Below are positions 31,673 through 42,770 of a DNA stretch of 64,000 bases, piece after piece; the stretch's first letter is position 1, and the number at the start of each line of letters is the position of its first letter. This stretch comes from Chelonoidis abingdonii. Lineage: Eukaryota > Chordata > Testudines > Testudinidae. The position numbers were made by a program, and so were the translations under genes. The stretch is taken from positions 12,088,975 through 12,152,974 of the forward strand of contig NC_133777.1 of assembly GCF_003597395.2 (NCBI RefSeq). The letters run 5' to 3'. The notes below the pieces were generated by a model, which had not been told where the DNA came from, made no database searches, and was given only the letters and a program-made list of their open reading frames with translations.

Positions 31673-31955
31673 CAAGGCTTCTCAAACAGTGGGCTGGGAC
31701 CCCAAAGTGGGTCATGACCCCATTTTAATAGGGTCACCAGGGCTGGCCTTAGACTTGCTGGGGCCCGAAGCTGACGCCCGAGCCCCGCTGCCTGGGTATG
31801 AAGCTGAAATGCAAACGACCCTGGGGCGGTTGGGCTTGAGCTTTGGGTCACCCAACCTGGGGCAGCAGGCTCAGGCTTCGGTCCCCACTCCTGGGGTTGT
31901 GTAGTAATTTTTGTTGTCAGAAAGAGGTCGCGTTGCGATGAAGTTTGAGCATGTC
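31673..31955. mobile_element. hAT MITE, GC-rich interior
   Basis: CAAGGCTTCTCAAACAGTGG at the left, then CCCCAAAGTGGGTCATGACC, AGACTTGCTGGGGCCCGAAG and GAAGTTTGAGCATG at the right. Same family as 44623-44955 (shared GGGACCCCAAAGTGGGT and TGCTGGGGCC motifs). The right terminal repeat is eroded and no duplication is left. Confidence 0.7.
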
Positions 31956-32775
31956 ACACCAGGGAATATGGAAGGGTTGTGGAGGAACCTAGGGAGATGT
32001 GCTGTTCTGTAAATGAGCAGCAGGCACTGGAATGAAGCATTGCTGAAAGTAGGCCAACCTGTCTTCCTTAACCCCAGTGGGCTGACATGGGTCAGGGCTG
32101 TAAGGTCAATAACCTGGTCAGATAACTGGGGTCAACCTCCACTCACTCCAGTTGCAGCTGCCATCAAAGCACTGAGTTCCTGGAGCCCTGGCAAGGAACC
32201 TCTCCTTTGGCTCTCAGCCCAAGTAACCTGTCAGCATTGCAGTATCTTCAGACAGTAGGGAAAACCCATGTTATACTGCTAAGAGGGGCCCTGTGGGGGC
32301 TGCTGCATGCAGTTACAGCGCTGAGCTGCGAGGCGCTCCCGTCTGCCTAGCCGTCTATTTGGGTAATGGTTCCACTGGTGCAGGCCTGCCAGTGCCAGAT
32401 GGTGTTTGTGAGCGGTGCCAGGTCCCAGCTGAGTGCTGCCCTGGGAGACACTAACAGAAGCTGGCTCTGCAGCAAGCCCTGCCAAACCAATGGCATATGC
32501 TCCACTCTGCCCTGCACCTGCCGACGGGTAGAATTCACACACGGCTCTTGTGGCACGGACTTGAAGGAAGGAGGAAAATCTCAGCCCCATCTGGAGCGAA
32601 TTTAATGGATAAACAACGGTGAAGGGAAGAAAGAGATGGAGGGGCCGGTGACTACTGCTGATAGGATAGAGGCTGGTGAGTAAAGAGACCTAGCAGAGGG
32701 TAGAGAGGGAGGTGTGGGAGAGATGAGAGCTACGGAAAGCCAGAGGAAAAGATGGGGAAAGGAAGGACCACAGGA

Positions 32776-32778
<3 letters not shown>
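31956..32778. other. unassigned, GC-rich sequence
   Basis: No gene found. Opposed frames at 32279-32605 come from a stop-poor, GC-rich stretch. AGAGGGAGGTGTGGGAGAGA-type purine runs precede the TG microsatellite. Confidence 0.4.

Positions 32779-32820
<42 letters not shown>
32779..32820. repeat. (GT)21 microsatellite
   Basis: Twenty-one uninterrupted GT units, the longest pure dinucleotide run in the window, followed by AGATAGAGAGAAAGAGAGAG. Confidence 0.95.
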
Positions 32821-32822
<2 letters not shown>

Positions 32823-33221
32823 ATAGAGAGAAAGAGAGAGCAATTGCACAGCTCCTGGGTGTGAAGGGGTTCCTATATTTTACCCTCCACAAGAAAATGC
32901 TTAGCACACATTTGCATTAGCTGTAATGGAGAATAGAACCATTCCTCTGTGATCAGATGTCAAGCTGCAAGGACAGGCTGTGGTGATACCATAGGAATTG
33001 TCCCATATGGGTTCCTAGTTTTTGCCATGGGGAAGCAAACAAACTGGGGAGCAGCAACCAATTTCCATATTTGTTTATTATTTATTTTTTAAATGTACAA
33101 ATCTGCTCAGCAGTGCAATGATGCTGTGTCAATGCCGTGCAATGGAGCCATACAAAACTGATCAAGAGAAGCACCGATTCGGTTCCCCAGGAATGCCTGA
33201 CATAAAATAACTTAAATGTTT
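32821..33221. other. unassigned sequence
   Basis: Nothing recognised; TTGTTTATTATTTATTTTTT at 33070 is AT-rich. Confidence 0.4.
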
Positions 33222-33305
33222 AGGGCCAGATCCTCAGCTGGCATGTCGGAGTGTAGCTCCACCAGCCTTAGTGGAGTGATGCTGATTTACACCAGCCGAG
33301 TCAAA
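33222..33305. mobile_element. palindromic MITE fragment
   Basis: GGGCCAGATCCTCAGCTGGC at the left and GATTTACACCAGCCGAG at the right, with CCACCAGCCTTAGTGGAG between. Member of the GGGCCAGATTCTGATCTCAG group. Confidence 0.5.
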
Positions 33306-33924
33306 AGATGAGATGAGATGTACACAACTAACACATTTTGCAGGTCCAAAGGGAACTTGCGCAGGCAAAATACAAAGTCTAACGACCTTATTTGTGCACA
33401 TAAATCCAACTTGTACATGCAAATTATAGACTTGATCTGGTGAAATGCTGATTACCTTGCAAGAGAGTTGCTCTTCACTTCAAAGGATATGGCCCAGTTT
33501 TGATGGGGCAAGCAAATGATTGTGCACGCAGAATTCAAGAGCATTATTGAGACAGCCTGTTGCACACTGAAGTTGTGCACGTACACCAATTTGGGCCTGC
33601 AAATGGGGTGACAGTGTGTCTCACTATTCAGTTTGCACACAGAAAGTGGACTTACGTTTAATTTTGGAGACAAGCTGGAAATGCATAAGGGCTTAAAGTA
33701 ATAACCAAGTGTGGCTACAAAAGAACCAAAAAATGCAAGTACAGTTTATGGGAGAATATACTTGTGGGCTCCTTTTTGGTAAAAATATAAGTGAAAGCGT
33801 TCAGTGCTATAATTTATTGAAATGAAATAGACTGAAAACAGATTCCTATTTGAATAATTTTTTCCATCCCCATAATCTGTCATTGAGAGACAGGGCACTT
33901 TGTTTCTCTGAAAAATTATTTTTA
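33306..33924. other. unassigned sequence with faint internal repetition
   Basis: Words such as TTGTGCACATAAATCCAACT, TTGTGCACGCAGAATTC and TTGTGCACGTACACCAATTT recur between 33390 and 33590. This suggests an old palindromic or tandem element too decayed to name. Confidence 0.35.
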
Positions 33925-34185
33925 TTGCTGGATAAGAATAAGAATAATAATCATTATTACTAATAATGGCTTCTAAAGATCCTGTCATCTGAGGATCTCA
34001 AAGCACTTACAAAGGTAAGTAAGTGTTAGCTGTGTCTTACAGAAGAGAAAACGGAGGCACAAACAAGGTAAAGTAACTTGCTCAGGGTCACTCAGGGAGT
34101 CACTTTCAGAGTGAGGATAAAAAGGAAGGTTTCCTGACTCCCAGATCCCAGATTTAACTACTAGACACCACTGCCATCTCTGTAA
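33925..34185 (-). mobile_element. MIR-type SINE, reversed, near full length
   Basis: AATAATAATCATTATTACTA, GATCTCAAAGCACTTACAAA, GAAAACGGAGGCACAAACAA, AGTAACTTGCTCAGGGTCAC, CCTGACTCCCAGATCCCAG and CTACTAGACACCACTGCC, in antisense MIR order. Confidence 0.82.
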
Positions 34186-34969
34186 TTATAATAACCTGAA
34201 ATTCTGGGCAGCGACAGAGATTCAGGACAGATAAGCAGTTCCGTTTGAAGGATGGCTGACAACTAAAACCACTCTATTTTTTTTTCAAAAAGATTCATCC
34301 ATCTCCCAGTATCTGGCCTATATTGTATTATATATCCCTGATCCTTCAGTCTATCACTGGTTTCAATGAAACCTTTGGAAAGCAGGATGAGGCCTTAGGT
34401 AAGATTGTGTGATGGATACAATCCAGATGAAGCCTGCTGAGATGGTTTGGAATATCCATGTGAAGTCAAACCAGAGCCACAGAATATGAGCGACACTAAG
34501 CTCTGTAGGTCAAAGCTCACATCCTCTCATATTAAACAGCCCATTGCTGTTTCTTTGTGAGTGGAAAAGAATTCCAGCTATCCAAAGAGAACAACACAGA
34601 ACATCTGTATGCAAGTGACACACATGGGGAAACATGATATAATCCAATTTTGGAACACTGAGGTTTTTGGTTAAGAGGGGTTTAGATGAGTAGGATCTGC
34701 TTTATAAATGTCATTCTGGTTCTCTCCAGCACTCTCGACTTCAGGCCACAGAAAACAAAATGTAGCTGGTTTTCTATTTTTGTATAAATTTCAATTAATT
34801 GTAATTCAGCGAGCGCTACTGCTCTAGGTGGTAATTGCTTCTATCCCTGAAAACTGTGTAAACTTCTTAAGAATCCAGTGCCCTCCTGCTCAAGATGCTC
34901 TCTTTTATCAGTAAAGGGAGGGCTTCATTTGAACTGTAGCCCTGCCTCCTCTCATTCCTTGCTTTGGTG
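34186..34969. other. unassigned sequence
   Basis: No repeat or exon recognised. ATTTTTGTATAAATTTCAAT and TAATTGTAATTCAGC at 34780-34810 form a small TAAT-rich patch. Confidence 0.4.
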
Positions 34970-35190
34970 TAATAACAATAAGATGTAGCATTTATAGAGC
35001 ACTTTGCTACTTCAAAGCCCATTTGCAGCCATTAACTAACAAAGCCTCATGAGCTCCCCTGTGATGGGGGTGGGTAAGCAAGTACTGTACTATCCTCCTT
35101 TTGCAGATGGGGAAGTTGAGACAGAGAGGAGTCTGCCAGAGTGGGATTAGAACTTGAGAATTTCCAGCTGTCCCCAGGCTGTACTGAGGC
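34970..35190 (-). mobile_element. MIR-type SINE, reversed
   Basis: AATAACAATAAGATGTAGCA, TTATAGAGCACTTTGCTAC, TTTTGCAGATGGGGAAGTTG and AGACAGAGAGGAGTC, followed by GTGGGATTAGAACTTGAG. Core partly deleted. Confidence 0.75.
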
Positions 35191-35261
35191 CCCGCAACTC
35201 CTATGCAAATCGACCTCTTTGGAGTCTCACAATCATCCTTTTAGGATTAGCTCCAGTACTA

Positions 35262-35390
35262 ATTAAAGCTGGTTGAATTTTTTGTAATTGAAAGATCATA
35301 TCAATTAAAAGTGTTTTTTTTCACCATAACAAAAATATTCAGTTTCGTTGAAATTTTCCAATTTTTTCATCAAAATCTGAATTTTTCTGC
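35262..35390. mobile_element. fragment of an AGCTGGTTGAAAATTTT-type palindrome
   Basis: AAAGCTGGTTGAATTTTTTG, then AAAATATTCAGTTTCGTTGA and AAATTTTCCAATTTTTTCA. A complete relative with both ends lies at 55424-55735. Confidence 0.4.
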
Positions 35391-35391
35391 C

Positions 35392-36095
35392 TGTAGTGGG
35401 GTGAACAGCTGCTCCAGCCCAGAAGAGGTTGGAAAAACCTTGCAGAGGGCTGGGGCTGGGCAAGGGAGTAAAACCCCAGCTGATTGGGGGAAGTGGCTGC
35501 AGCTGGGGCCATGCCCCAAACTAAGGAACTGGGCCTTATAAGAAGGCAAGGGAAGCCAGAGGTAGCAGTTTCACTCTGACTTGAGAGGGAGACAGGCCTG
35601 GATGCTGGGGAACTCACCTGGGGGACCTAGAGGGAGGCATGGGTGGGGAAAGGCCTTAGGAGATGGGAAACCCTAGGCCAGCAACTCCCCAGGCTGCAGG
35701 GCCTCATTCTAGGCCTCCTAGGTATTGGGCTTGCAGAGGGGCAGCCGGAGGGTGGGTAAAGGCAGCCAGTCCAAACCCCTTGTTGCCTGTGATGATCAGC
35801 TGATAGACTGCAGTCCACCCCACGGTGCGGGGGCTAAACAGAGACTGGCAGTAGCCACAAATGAGGTGACATGGGGACAGGGGGTGGGGGTTCCCCTGGG
35901 GTGGGGAAACCCAGTGAGACTGTGGGGTATTGCAGGAGGCAGAACCCTGAGATAAGGGCACTGGGGCCTGGGAAAGACACAGGGGCCAAAGGCAAGTGGA
36001 TCACCGGCCTGCAGATGGCATTCCTGGGTCGAAAAGCTAATTCCTGAGGATGACCAGCAGGAGGTGTGGCAGGGGTGAGTCTGCGCCATGCTACA
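35392..36095 (+). mobile_element. 5' LTR of an LTR retroelement
   Basis: A 704-bp unit with ends TGTAGTGGGGTG and CGCCATGCTACA (inverted TGTAG/CTACA). A TATA box, CCTTATAAGAAGG, lies at about 35534-35546. Directly after the LTR is TGATGGAGAATGCGGGC, where a primer-binding site would sit, and then a gag-like region. No 3' partner LTR is present in the window. Boundaries rest on the TG...CA ends; a 5-bp duplication cannot be checked with one end. Confidence 0.7.
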
Positions 36096-36872
36096 CGTGA
36101 TGGAGAATGCGGGCATGTGCAGGCCACCCCTGATAGAAAGGGCAGGGCAGGGACTGTAGATGATTGCCTGGATATTGGTGAGAGGTGGAGAAGCAGGGGA
36201 TGATGAACCCTGGGTACACTGGGATTTACTATGCAGGGGCCCCAGGTACCATTCCTGGGTGGGGCCCAGGGACAGAGACCTGGTGGAAGGGAGCTGAAGA
36301 ACTGCTGGGGTTACGGGAGACCCAACAGGAGTGGAAGGTGCTATAGGCCCTCCAAGAACAGGTCGGCCAGCTGGCGGAAGAACAGCGGGTCATGCAGAAA
36401 CTCCTTGGGAAGGAGTTAAGAAGAGACTGCAGGGGGTGGGAGCAGCAGAGCGCCGAGGCCAGGAGTAGGAGGGCACAGGGCTTGCTACGCCTGCGGTACA
36501 ACTGGACACATAAGACGGGACTGTCCCTATGGGGTTGGAGGCAGAGCGCCTCTCCCAGAGCAGGAAAAGTGGCAAGTCCTTCAAGCTGATGGCGGGGTGA
36601 GGGAACCCAGGCGGCAGAAGCTATGTTGGGCTTGTGGGTGGGAAGGCCAGCTGCGTTGGGTGTGCCCAGGCTTTAGGCAAAGAGTCCAGGTCAATCCCGG
36701 TGAGGGGGCGGGACCTAGGAGGGATCCTGAAAGGCCCATGACAGCCAAGAAGCAGCAAGTTTGCTGGTGCTGCCAGCAACTGGGACATATAAGGAGGCAC
36801 TGCCCCCTCAGGAAAACTGAAGCGGGGCCAAAGGAGGTGCCCTGGAGGCCCAGGAGGGCTGAAATCAGATAA
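36096..36872 (+). pseudogene. gag relic with three CCHC-type zinc knuckles
   Basis: Downstream of the LTR. A glutamine/glutamate-rich segment (QEQVGQLAEEQRVMQKLL, about 36350-36410) suggests the coiled-coil part of Gag, in a different frame from what follows. The frame 36420-36872 is open for 151 codons and holds CYACGTTGHIRRDC (Cys 36483, Cys 36492, His 36507, Cys 36522), CWACGWEGQLRWVC (Cys 36624, 36633, 36663, with Gln at the His place) and CWCCQQLGHIRRHC (36762, 36771, 36786, 36801). The pattern CX2CX4HX4C is the nucleocapsid zinc knuckle that binds retroelement RNA. The frameshift and missing pol make the copy dead. Whether it is an endogenous retrovirus or a Gypsy-type element cannot be told without pol. 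Confidence 0.72.
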
Positions 36873-37413
36873 GGACAGGGTGGAAGTTGCTGGGATGACA
36901 GTGGACTTGCCCAGGTGCCACCCACAGGGGGTGATGGATAAAGAGATGGGTATTGGGTGGCCCCAGCTGGAGGCCAGGACCCAAACCATGACTAGGACCG
37001 CTTTTGCCCCGGAAGCCAGACAATGTTACCTTACTATTTACGATTCAGACTTTACTAAAATTGCCCAGCTGGCAAACACTATATCAAGCTCTGCACACAC
37101 AACCCACATTCCCTAGACACAACCAAACATTAACTATGTGAAAGTGGGTCAGAACCTGCCCAAAGTGAGGCTAATGGAGCAGTAGAAAGAAATAGGGAAG
37201 CTGGATTCCCATATTCAACCCGTTATAGAAAGCCCACTGAATGGGAGATGCCAGAGTAAGGAAAAGATGATAGGAACATCTGTCCTCTGGAAAAGGGAGG
37301 GGAGCACTTCTCCTTGGCCTTTATTGGCTTCCCAGAGCTTTCTCCTGAGGAAAGTTTCACTCCATTGGATAAGGAGAGACAGCCAACAGATAGTGCTGTG
37401 CTGTTTCCAAAAG
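36873..37413. other. post-gag sequence of unknown identity
   Basis: May continue the LTR element (the frame 36880-37116 reads through), but no protease or RT motif is visible. The hAT insertion at 37414 ends it. Confidence 0.35.
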
Positions 37414-37825
37414 CAGTGGCTCTCAACCTTCCCAGATGACTGTATCTCTTTCAGGAGGCTGATTTGTCTTGTGTACCCCCAATTTTCACTTCATTTAAAA
37501 ACTACTTGCTTACAAAATCAGACATAAGAATACAGAACTCTCACAGCCACACTATTACTGAAATGTTGCGCACTTTCTCATTTTTACCATATTAACGCTG
37601 CAATAAATCAATTGGAATATAAATATTGTACTTACCTTTCAGCGTCTAGTACATAGAGCAGTATAAATCATTGTCTGTATCTTTTAGCTTGTACTGACTT
37701 CACTAGAGCTTTTTATGTAGCCTGTTGTAATTTTAAGCAAATATCTAGATGAGTTGATGTGCCCCCTAGAAGACATCTGCACACCCTCAGGGGTACACAT
37801 ACACCTGACTGAGAAGCCAGTACTG
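37414..37825. mobile_element. hAT MITE, AT-rich interior
   Basis: Left end CAGTGGCTCTCAACCTTCCC, then TTTAAAAACTACTTGCTTAC, AATCAATTGGAATATAAATA and ATATCTAGATGAGTTGATGT, and right end CCCTCAGGGGTACACATACA...CTGAGAAGCCAGTACTG. About 412 bp. The right inverted repeat is damaged and the 8-bp duplication is lost. The layout agrees with a common turtle hAT family. Confidence 0.8.
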
Positions 37826-39117
37826 CTGTGGGCCAGGGCACATGCTAAACTACAAACATACCTCTGTGGGATGTTAAAAACACTTTATTATGGGAGATTT
37901 CAGTGTTGTGTGGAATCTTCTTGTCTAACATGTTCACAAGTTCCTCCATGCAACTGAGGCAACTCAGCCAGACTAATCGATGGCCCACGAGGACAGCTGT
38001 TTAGTAAGGAGCGTTCAGGCTGTGTTGGTAATGGTAGCGCAGGGTGCAGAACAGTCAGGACGTGGTTGTACTCACAAGCGGTATGACTTGCATTACTTAG
38101 GCAATCCCTCTAATGATCATTTATTTTGGGTAGTGGGAGGTGTCTGCTCCCAAAATTGCAGGACAGTGTTCGCTAACACAGCTTGGACAGCAACTAGCCT
38201 GGTGTCAGGGACCTGTGCAGGTGGGGGATGGAATATTCCTCCCCAGTTTGGAGCTAGGTCATAAAGAAACAACTTAGCTATTCTCCTTCGGAATGAAATA
38301 GGACCACGCCCTGCTATGACACAGAGAATTTGGCTAGTAGATCAACATAGTTTGCTGCTCTCTAGCTTTTCTGCAAACCCGCCCCCAATGGCAGTCGGAA
38401 GGCGGCCGTGTGGAAAAATGCAGAGTACCCCGGGTCATGCAGCTTCCCATGGCCTGTCCCCCTTCCTCTGCTATGCAGAACTGCATCGGTTGTGCTTTGG
38501 GGGCCTCATGCACCCTTTTAAGGAAAGGCAGGATGCAATCATCGGTGTGTTGTTTCACTTGAAATGTTAGTTGTTAATGCAAAGGGCCACAGTAAAACCA
38601 CGCTGGGATACAAAAATCTTCCTTCCATCTGCTCAGGCCTGTCCATTGACAGCGGGCGTCAAACCCAGACTAGAAAAGTTTGCTCCTAATCTGTCCTCCC
38701 TAAAATTAAATGCTAACACAGCAACACCACTGTGCTGCATCTGTGTCTGTCCCAAGAAATCGATTGCAATCAATCACTCACAATTGATCAGTTTGGCAGA
38801 AAGCACTGTAGATTCCTATGGGAAGGCAATCCAACCAGCTGATGGTCACCATCTTCAGCTTGTCTTCAGCCTCAGGGATCTGTGCTGTGCTGCTTTGAGC
38901 AGTGGGTTTCCCGTTCTTTGAGAACAGGGAGAGTTCAGGCAAGGGGAGGGGTAAGGCTACAGATGGTTTGTAGATGTTAGAAATGGGGGAGGACTAGATG
39001 AGCTAGGAGGACTTACCTATCAATGCGGGATTGTTCCTTATTTCACAGCTACTAGTGATTCATCTGGTGTAGCATTCGATATTCCAAGAGATGGTAGACT
39101 GACTAGCACAACCTGCA
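37826..39117. other. unassigned sequence
   Basis: 1.29 kb with no recognised repeat. The 116-codon frame 38571-38921 and others have no domain. Confidence 0.4.
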
Positions 39118-39125
39118 GTAATAAG

Positions 39126-39389
39126 CAACAGCGGCTCCAGGCACAGCACTCCAAGCATGTGCCTGGCGCGGCAAGCCGTGGGGGGGGCACCCTGCCACTC
39201 CCTGCAAGGGTGGCAGGCAGGCTGCCTTCAGCGGTGCGCCTGCGGGAGGTCTGCAGGTCCCGCGGATTAGGCGGCAATTCGGTGGTGGGTATGCTGAAGC
39301 CACAGGACGGTTGGACCTCCTGCAGGCATGCTGCTGAAGACAGCCTGCCTGCCGTGCTTGGGGCAGCAAAAAAGCTAGAGCAACCCCTG
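39126..39389. mobile_element. GC-rich hAT-type MITE with near-perfect TSD
   Basis: 264 bp with ends CAACAGCGGCTCCAGGCAC and AAAAAGCTAGAGCAACCCCTG. Flanks GTAATAAG (39118-39125) and ATAATAAG (39390-39397) match at 7 of 8 bases. Internal inverted arms such as CTGCCTTCAGCGG/CTGAAGACAGCC make a long foldback. The 81-136-codon frames across it are artefacts of its GC content. Confidence 0.8.
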
Positions 39390-39397
39390 ATAATAAG

Positions 39398-41837
39398 TGG
39401 GTGATGCATACCAGAATCACACTGGCATTTTTGGATGATTTATCCCCAAATCTTGTGTTTTTCCAAACTTTCTTTCTTTTGAAAGTTTTAACAAGTGTAC
39501 AAACTCTTGCCATGTAAATACCAGAAACAAAACAATCATGACAACTGTTATCTTTTGTTCAAAAAAGACATTATACAGGAATATAGTCATCAGATCTTTC
39601 TATTTTACAGGGTGTTACCACATTCCACAGAGAGCATTATTACAACTTCTATGTGGTTTCTAGTGATTTTAGTAAATTGTGTGACCCCTTGATATACACA
39701 TTTAATAGACTAGGTATGATTAGCAAATGTTAATATTCAAAAAAATTGGACAGATGTGCTTCCTCCCTACCCCCGATAAATGGACTTTCTTGGAGTACTG
39801 AATAAAAGGTAATCGAATACCTAAGTATCTATCTGTCCTCTCTCTATTTTGCTGCAGAGGTAATTGGCGTGTTAACTTTTCCATAACCATAACCTCCCAT
39901 ATATTTGAACCGTTCCTCAGTGATTGTTTTTTGCCCATATTTCTGACTCCTCCAGGTCTGTTGGAGTTATTCCTCTGTCCTCGGGGTATGCACAACTCCC
40001 CCCATTTCAGATCACCTGCAGATTCCCTCACTGTGCTGCTTCCCTCTCTTCCAGACCAATAATGAAGATGGTAAATATTTAAACTTGGACCTAACTCAGC
40101 TCCCTGCACTATCCTGTGCTTGATACCACTTTGGACATGTGGCCATTGACCAGAGGGTGGCTCTGGTGGGAAGGACTGGAGAAAGGCAGAACATACAAGA
40201 GTTCATGCAATAATTCAGTCTCAACAAATCAGTGACAGTGCTCAGCTGGGGGCTGGCGCTCCTTAGGGGCCAAATGCCGGGCTGATGAGAGATACTTCGA
40301 TACATGAACTGATTGTCTTACCTGCATTAGCAATGCTCCTGATACCCCAGTGAGTCTAGTGCTGGGTACACAACATTAGTCTGATGTGCATATTCCACAT
40401 CTGGTCTCAGCTCTCTGCCCCTTGTACCTTATACTCTTTCTTCTAGTCCATCTCACCTTTCAGCAGTTTCCCTGGATGCTTAGCTTCCTTTGTTTGTTTT
40501 ATAATCCTGGAGGCCCCAGTCCAGCAAATGGGCTCAAAGCACCCACAGAGCAACTAAGCACCCTGAACTCCCATTCTGGGCATGCAGATCTCAAGAAGTG
40601 TTAAACACTTATCCTCCCTATTCTGCCTGGCTAGAGCAGGTGACTGCAGTGACTTCATTCTTATAACTGGCGTGTTGTAGACCATTCACTCCTTACCTTC
40701 CGGCAGCAGACCTGGCATCAGCATATATATATCTTGACATCACCCCTATCTGACACCTCCATTTAGATTACTAAAGTCAAATTAGGGTAGGTAACTGTAT
40801 GAGGATGACCCATACCCTGTTAGTCTTTACATCATTCAAAGCCAATTTAACCTATTCAGTCATAACAGGGTCAAATTGATTGAATAATTCTGTTGCTAAT
40901 GCTGTGGTAGATCTGCTCTTTGTTTTATTTTACCATTTATTTTAGCCACTTCTGTTTTGTCCTTCTGTGTCTAAAAGTAAAGAGAATAAAAAGATACTCA
41001 ATTAAGCCTTCCAAGATTATTAGAAATAAGGCCTTGTTTTGAATGCGTATTTTCGGAAGAAATAGCATAAAGAAGGGTGCATGTGTGACTTAGAATTTGC
41101 AAGCACAATTTATCTTTGCAGGTCAATAGCTCTTATTGTCTGCTCTGCCAAGTTGTTCAAACATCTATAATGCTCTCAAAACATTGCTTAATTAGATTCT
41201 AGAGAACATTGACACACAAACAAAAAATATTAATATCAAGCATTCCAGCATCATTTGGAGTTTACATAGATCAAAGATCATTTTTGGTGCAGAAAGGTTA
41301 TGCATGTGACAGGTTGCTACTCTGCAAGTTAAGAATGTGAATCACGTGACATGACCAGAGAACTGAACACACAGAGAGGAAGGAATATAAATTCAGGAGG
41401 GATATGCAGAAAATCAAAACAGCATTCAATAGAAATGGAGGAAAAAAAAAGATGACTGTAGATGTGAGACAAATACCCTATAGAAAATACTGCAGAACTC
41501 TACAATAATACCCCCAAAATATTGCTTTTGTAGGATGTACAGTTATGGATCAATACTGTAGAAGGACAATACTTTTTTAAGGGTTGGACCTGTAGAAGAC
41601 TTTGCCCAAAGTCTTGAAGTCCTTTTTCAGGCAAAATACTCATTGAAGTCAATAGAAATTTTGACTGAGTAAGGAGTGAGTGAAAACTAAGCAAGTTCTT
41701 CAGATTCTGGTCCTCTTATTTCAGCCAGCTGATACAGGAAGTGCAATTTTAAAGCAGGTGGTATAATGAAGAGAAGACTCAAACCTGGGAGATCTGGAAG
41801 GGCAGGCTCCCTTTTAAAGGACAGGGTCCCTCTTTGA
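39398..41837. other. unassigned sequence
   Basis: 2.44 kb with no recognised mobile element or exon. The AT-rich half (40860-41260) has many TAATT and ATTAAG motifs. The minus frame of 129 codons at 40109-39720 has no domain. Confidence 0.4.
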
Positions 41838-41845
41838 GTATAAAC

Positions 41846-42212
41846 CAGTGGTGTCAAAAATATTTTTTGGTAATAAAGGGCACGTTTACCTAGTCTGCAG
41901 CAGTGAGGCACCTCCCTCCACCCCCAGGTTGAAAGATTTGGGCTTGGGGGGCTCACAATGCCATGTTGAAATTAACTGCATAGATGTTGCAGATCAGGCT
42001 GGAGCTCCGGCTCTGAAGCCTAGGGAGGGGGAGGGCTTTCAGAGCTTGAACTCCAGCCCAAACCACAACTTCAAAACAGTGTCTATACAGCTATATGGAG
42101 TGCAGTAGCATGAGCTCTGTGAGCCTGAGTCTGCTGCCCCAGGCCAAGAGGATTGCTGCTTCGGGCTGTGTAGACATACCCTTTATGACCAAAAAGATTT
42201 TTGAGACCACTG
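41846..42212. mobile_element. hAT MITE carrying a nested MITE
   Basis: Ends CAGTGGTGTCAAAAATATTT and AAAGATTTTTGAGACCACTG; the arms TTTTTTGGT / ACCAAAAA also pair. Flanks GTATAAAC and GTCTACAT match at only 5 of 8, so the duplication is eroded. About 210 bp of the interior belong to another element. Confidence 0.7.
41968..42181. mobile_element. MITE with GTGTAGACATACCC end, nested
   Basis: The right end GGGCTGTGTAGACATACCC is the shared MITE terminus also found at 47504 and 60470. AGGCTGGAGCTCCGGCTCTG against GAGCTTGAACTCCAGCCC forms the internal foldback. The left end is decayed, so the start is approximate. Confidence 0.6.
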
Positions 42213-42443
42213 GTCTACATCAGAAGCACTCAGCCTGTGGGTTGTGACTCCAGGCAGGTTGTGAACAGGTGTCAGAGGTAGCAATCACCCTGCCAATCCC
42301 ATATTGCTAACTGGATGTGTGGGGGATTCCAGCTAGATCCTAGCTAGATGTGAGAGAGATCTCAGAGGGCACTGGTGTGGAAAAATGGGGTCACAGTATG
42401 GTAAAGCTTAACCATCCTGGATGATGTAATGATCCTCCTAGTG

Positions 42444-42762
42444 CAGAGGTCAGCAACCTTTCAGAAGTTGGTGCTGAGTCTTCATTTGTTCATTCTAATT
42501 TAAGGTTTTGCGTGCCAGTAATACATTTTAACGTTTTTAGAAGGTCTCTTTCTAGAAGTCTATCATATATAACTAAACTATTGTTGTATGTAAAGTAAAT
42601 AAGGTTTTTAAAATGTTTAAGAAACTTCATTTAAAATTAAATTAAAATGCAGAGCCCCGCACCCTCCCCCGGCCCAGTGACCAGGACCCAGGCAGTGTGA
42701 GTGCTACTGAAAATCAGCTCACGTGCCGCCTTCGGCACACGTGCCATAGGTTGCCTACCCTG
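42444..42762. mobile_element. hAT MITE with perfect 8-bp TSD
   Basis: 319 bp with ends CAGAGGTCAGCAACCTTTCA and CCATAGGTTGCCTACCCTG, flanked by TCCTAGTG at 42436-42443 and 42763-42770. The AT-rich interior includes GTGCCAGTAATACATTTTAA and AATAAGGTTTTTAAAATG; a CGTGCCGCCTTCGGCACACG hairpin lies near the right end. Non-coding. Confidence 0.92.
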
Positions 42763-42770
42763 TCCTAGTG

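Noticed and set aside
35796..36127. Proline/serine-rich minus-strand frames
   Set aside because: Antisense to the 5' LTR; they reflect LTR base composition.
36880..37116. Continuation of gag into protease
   Set aside because: No DTG/DSG active-site triad or flanking motif is present in any frame.
37414..37825. Possible exon within the AT-rich stretch after gag
   Set aside because: The sequence is a non-coding hAT MITE with recognisable ends.
39103..39513. 136- and 123-codon minus-strand frames
   Set aside because: They lie over the GC-rich foldback MITE at 39126-39389, whose composition lacks stops.
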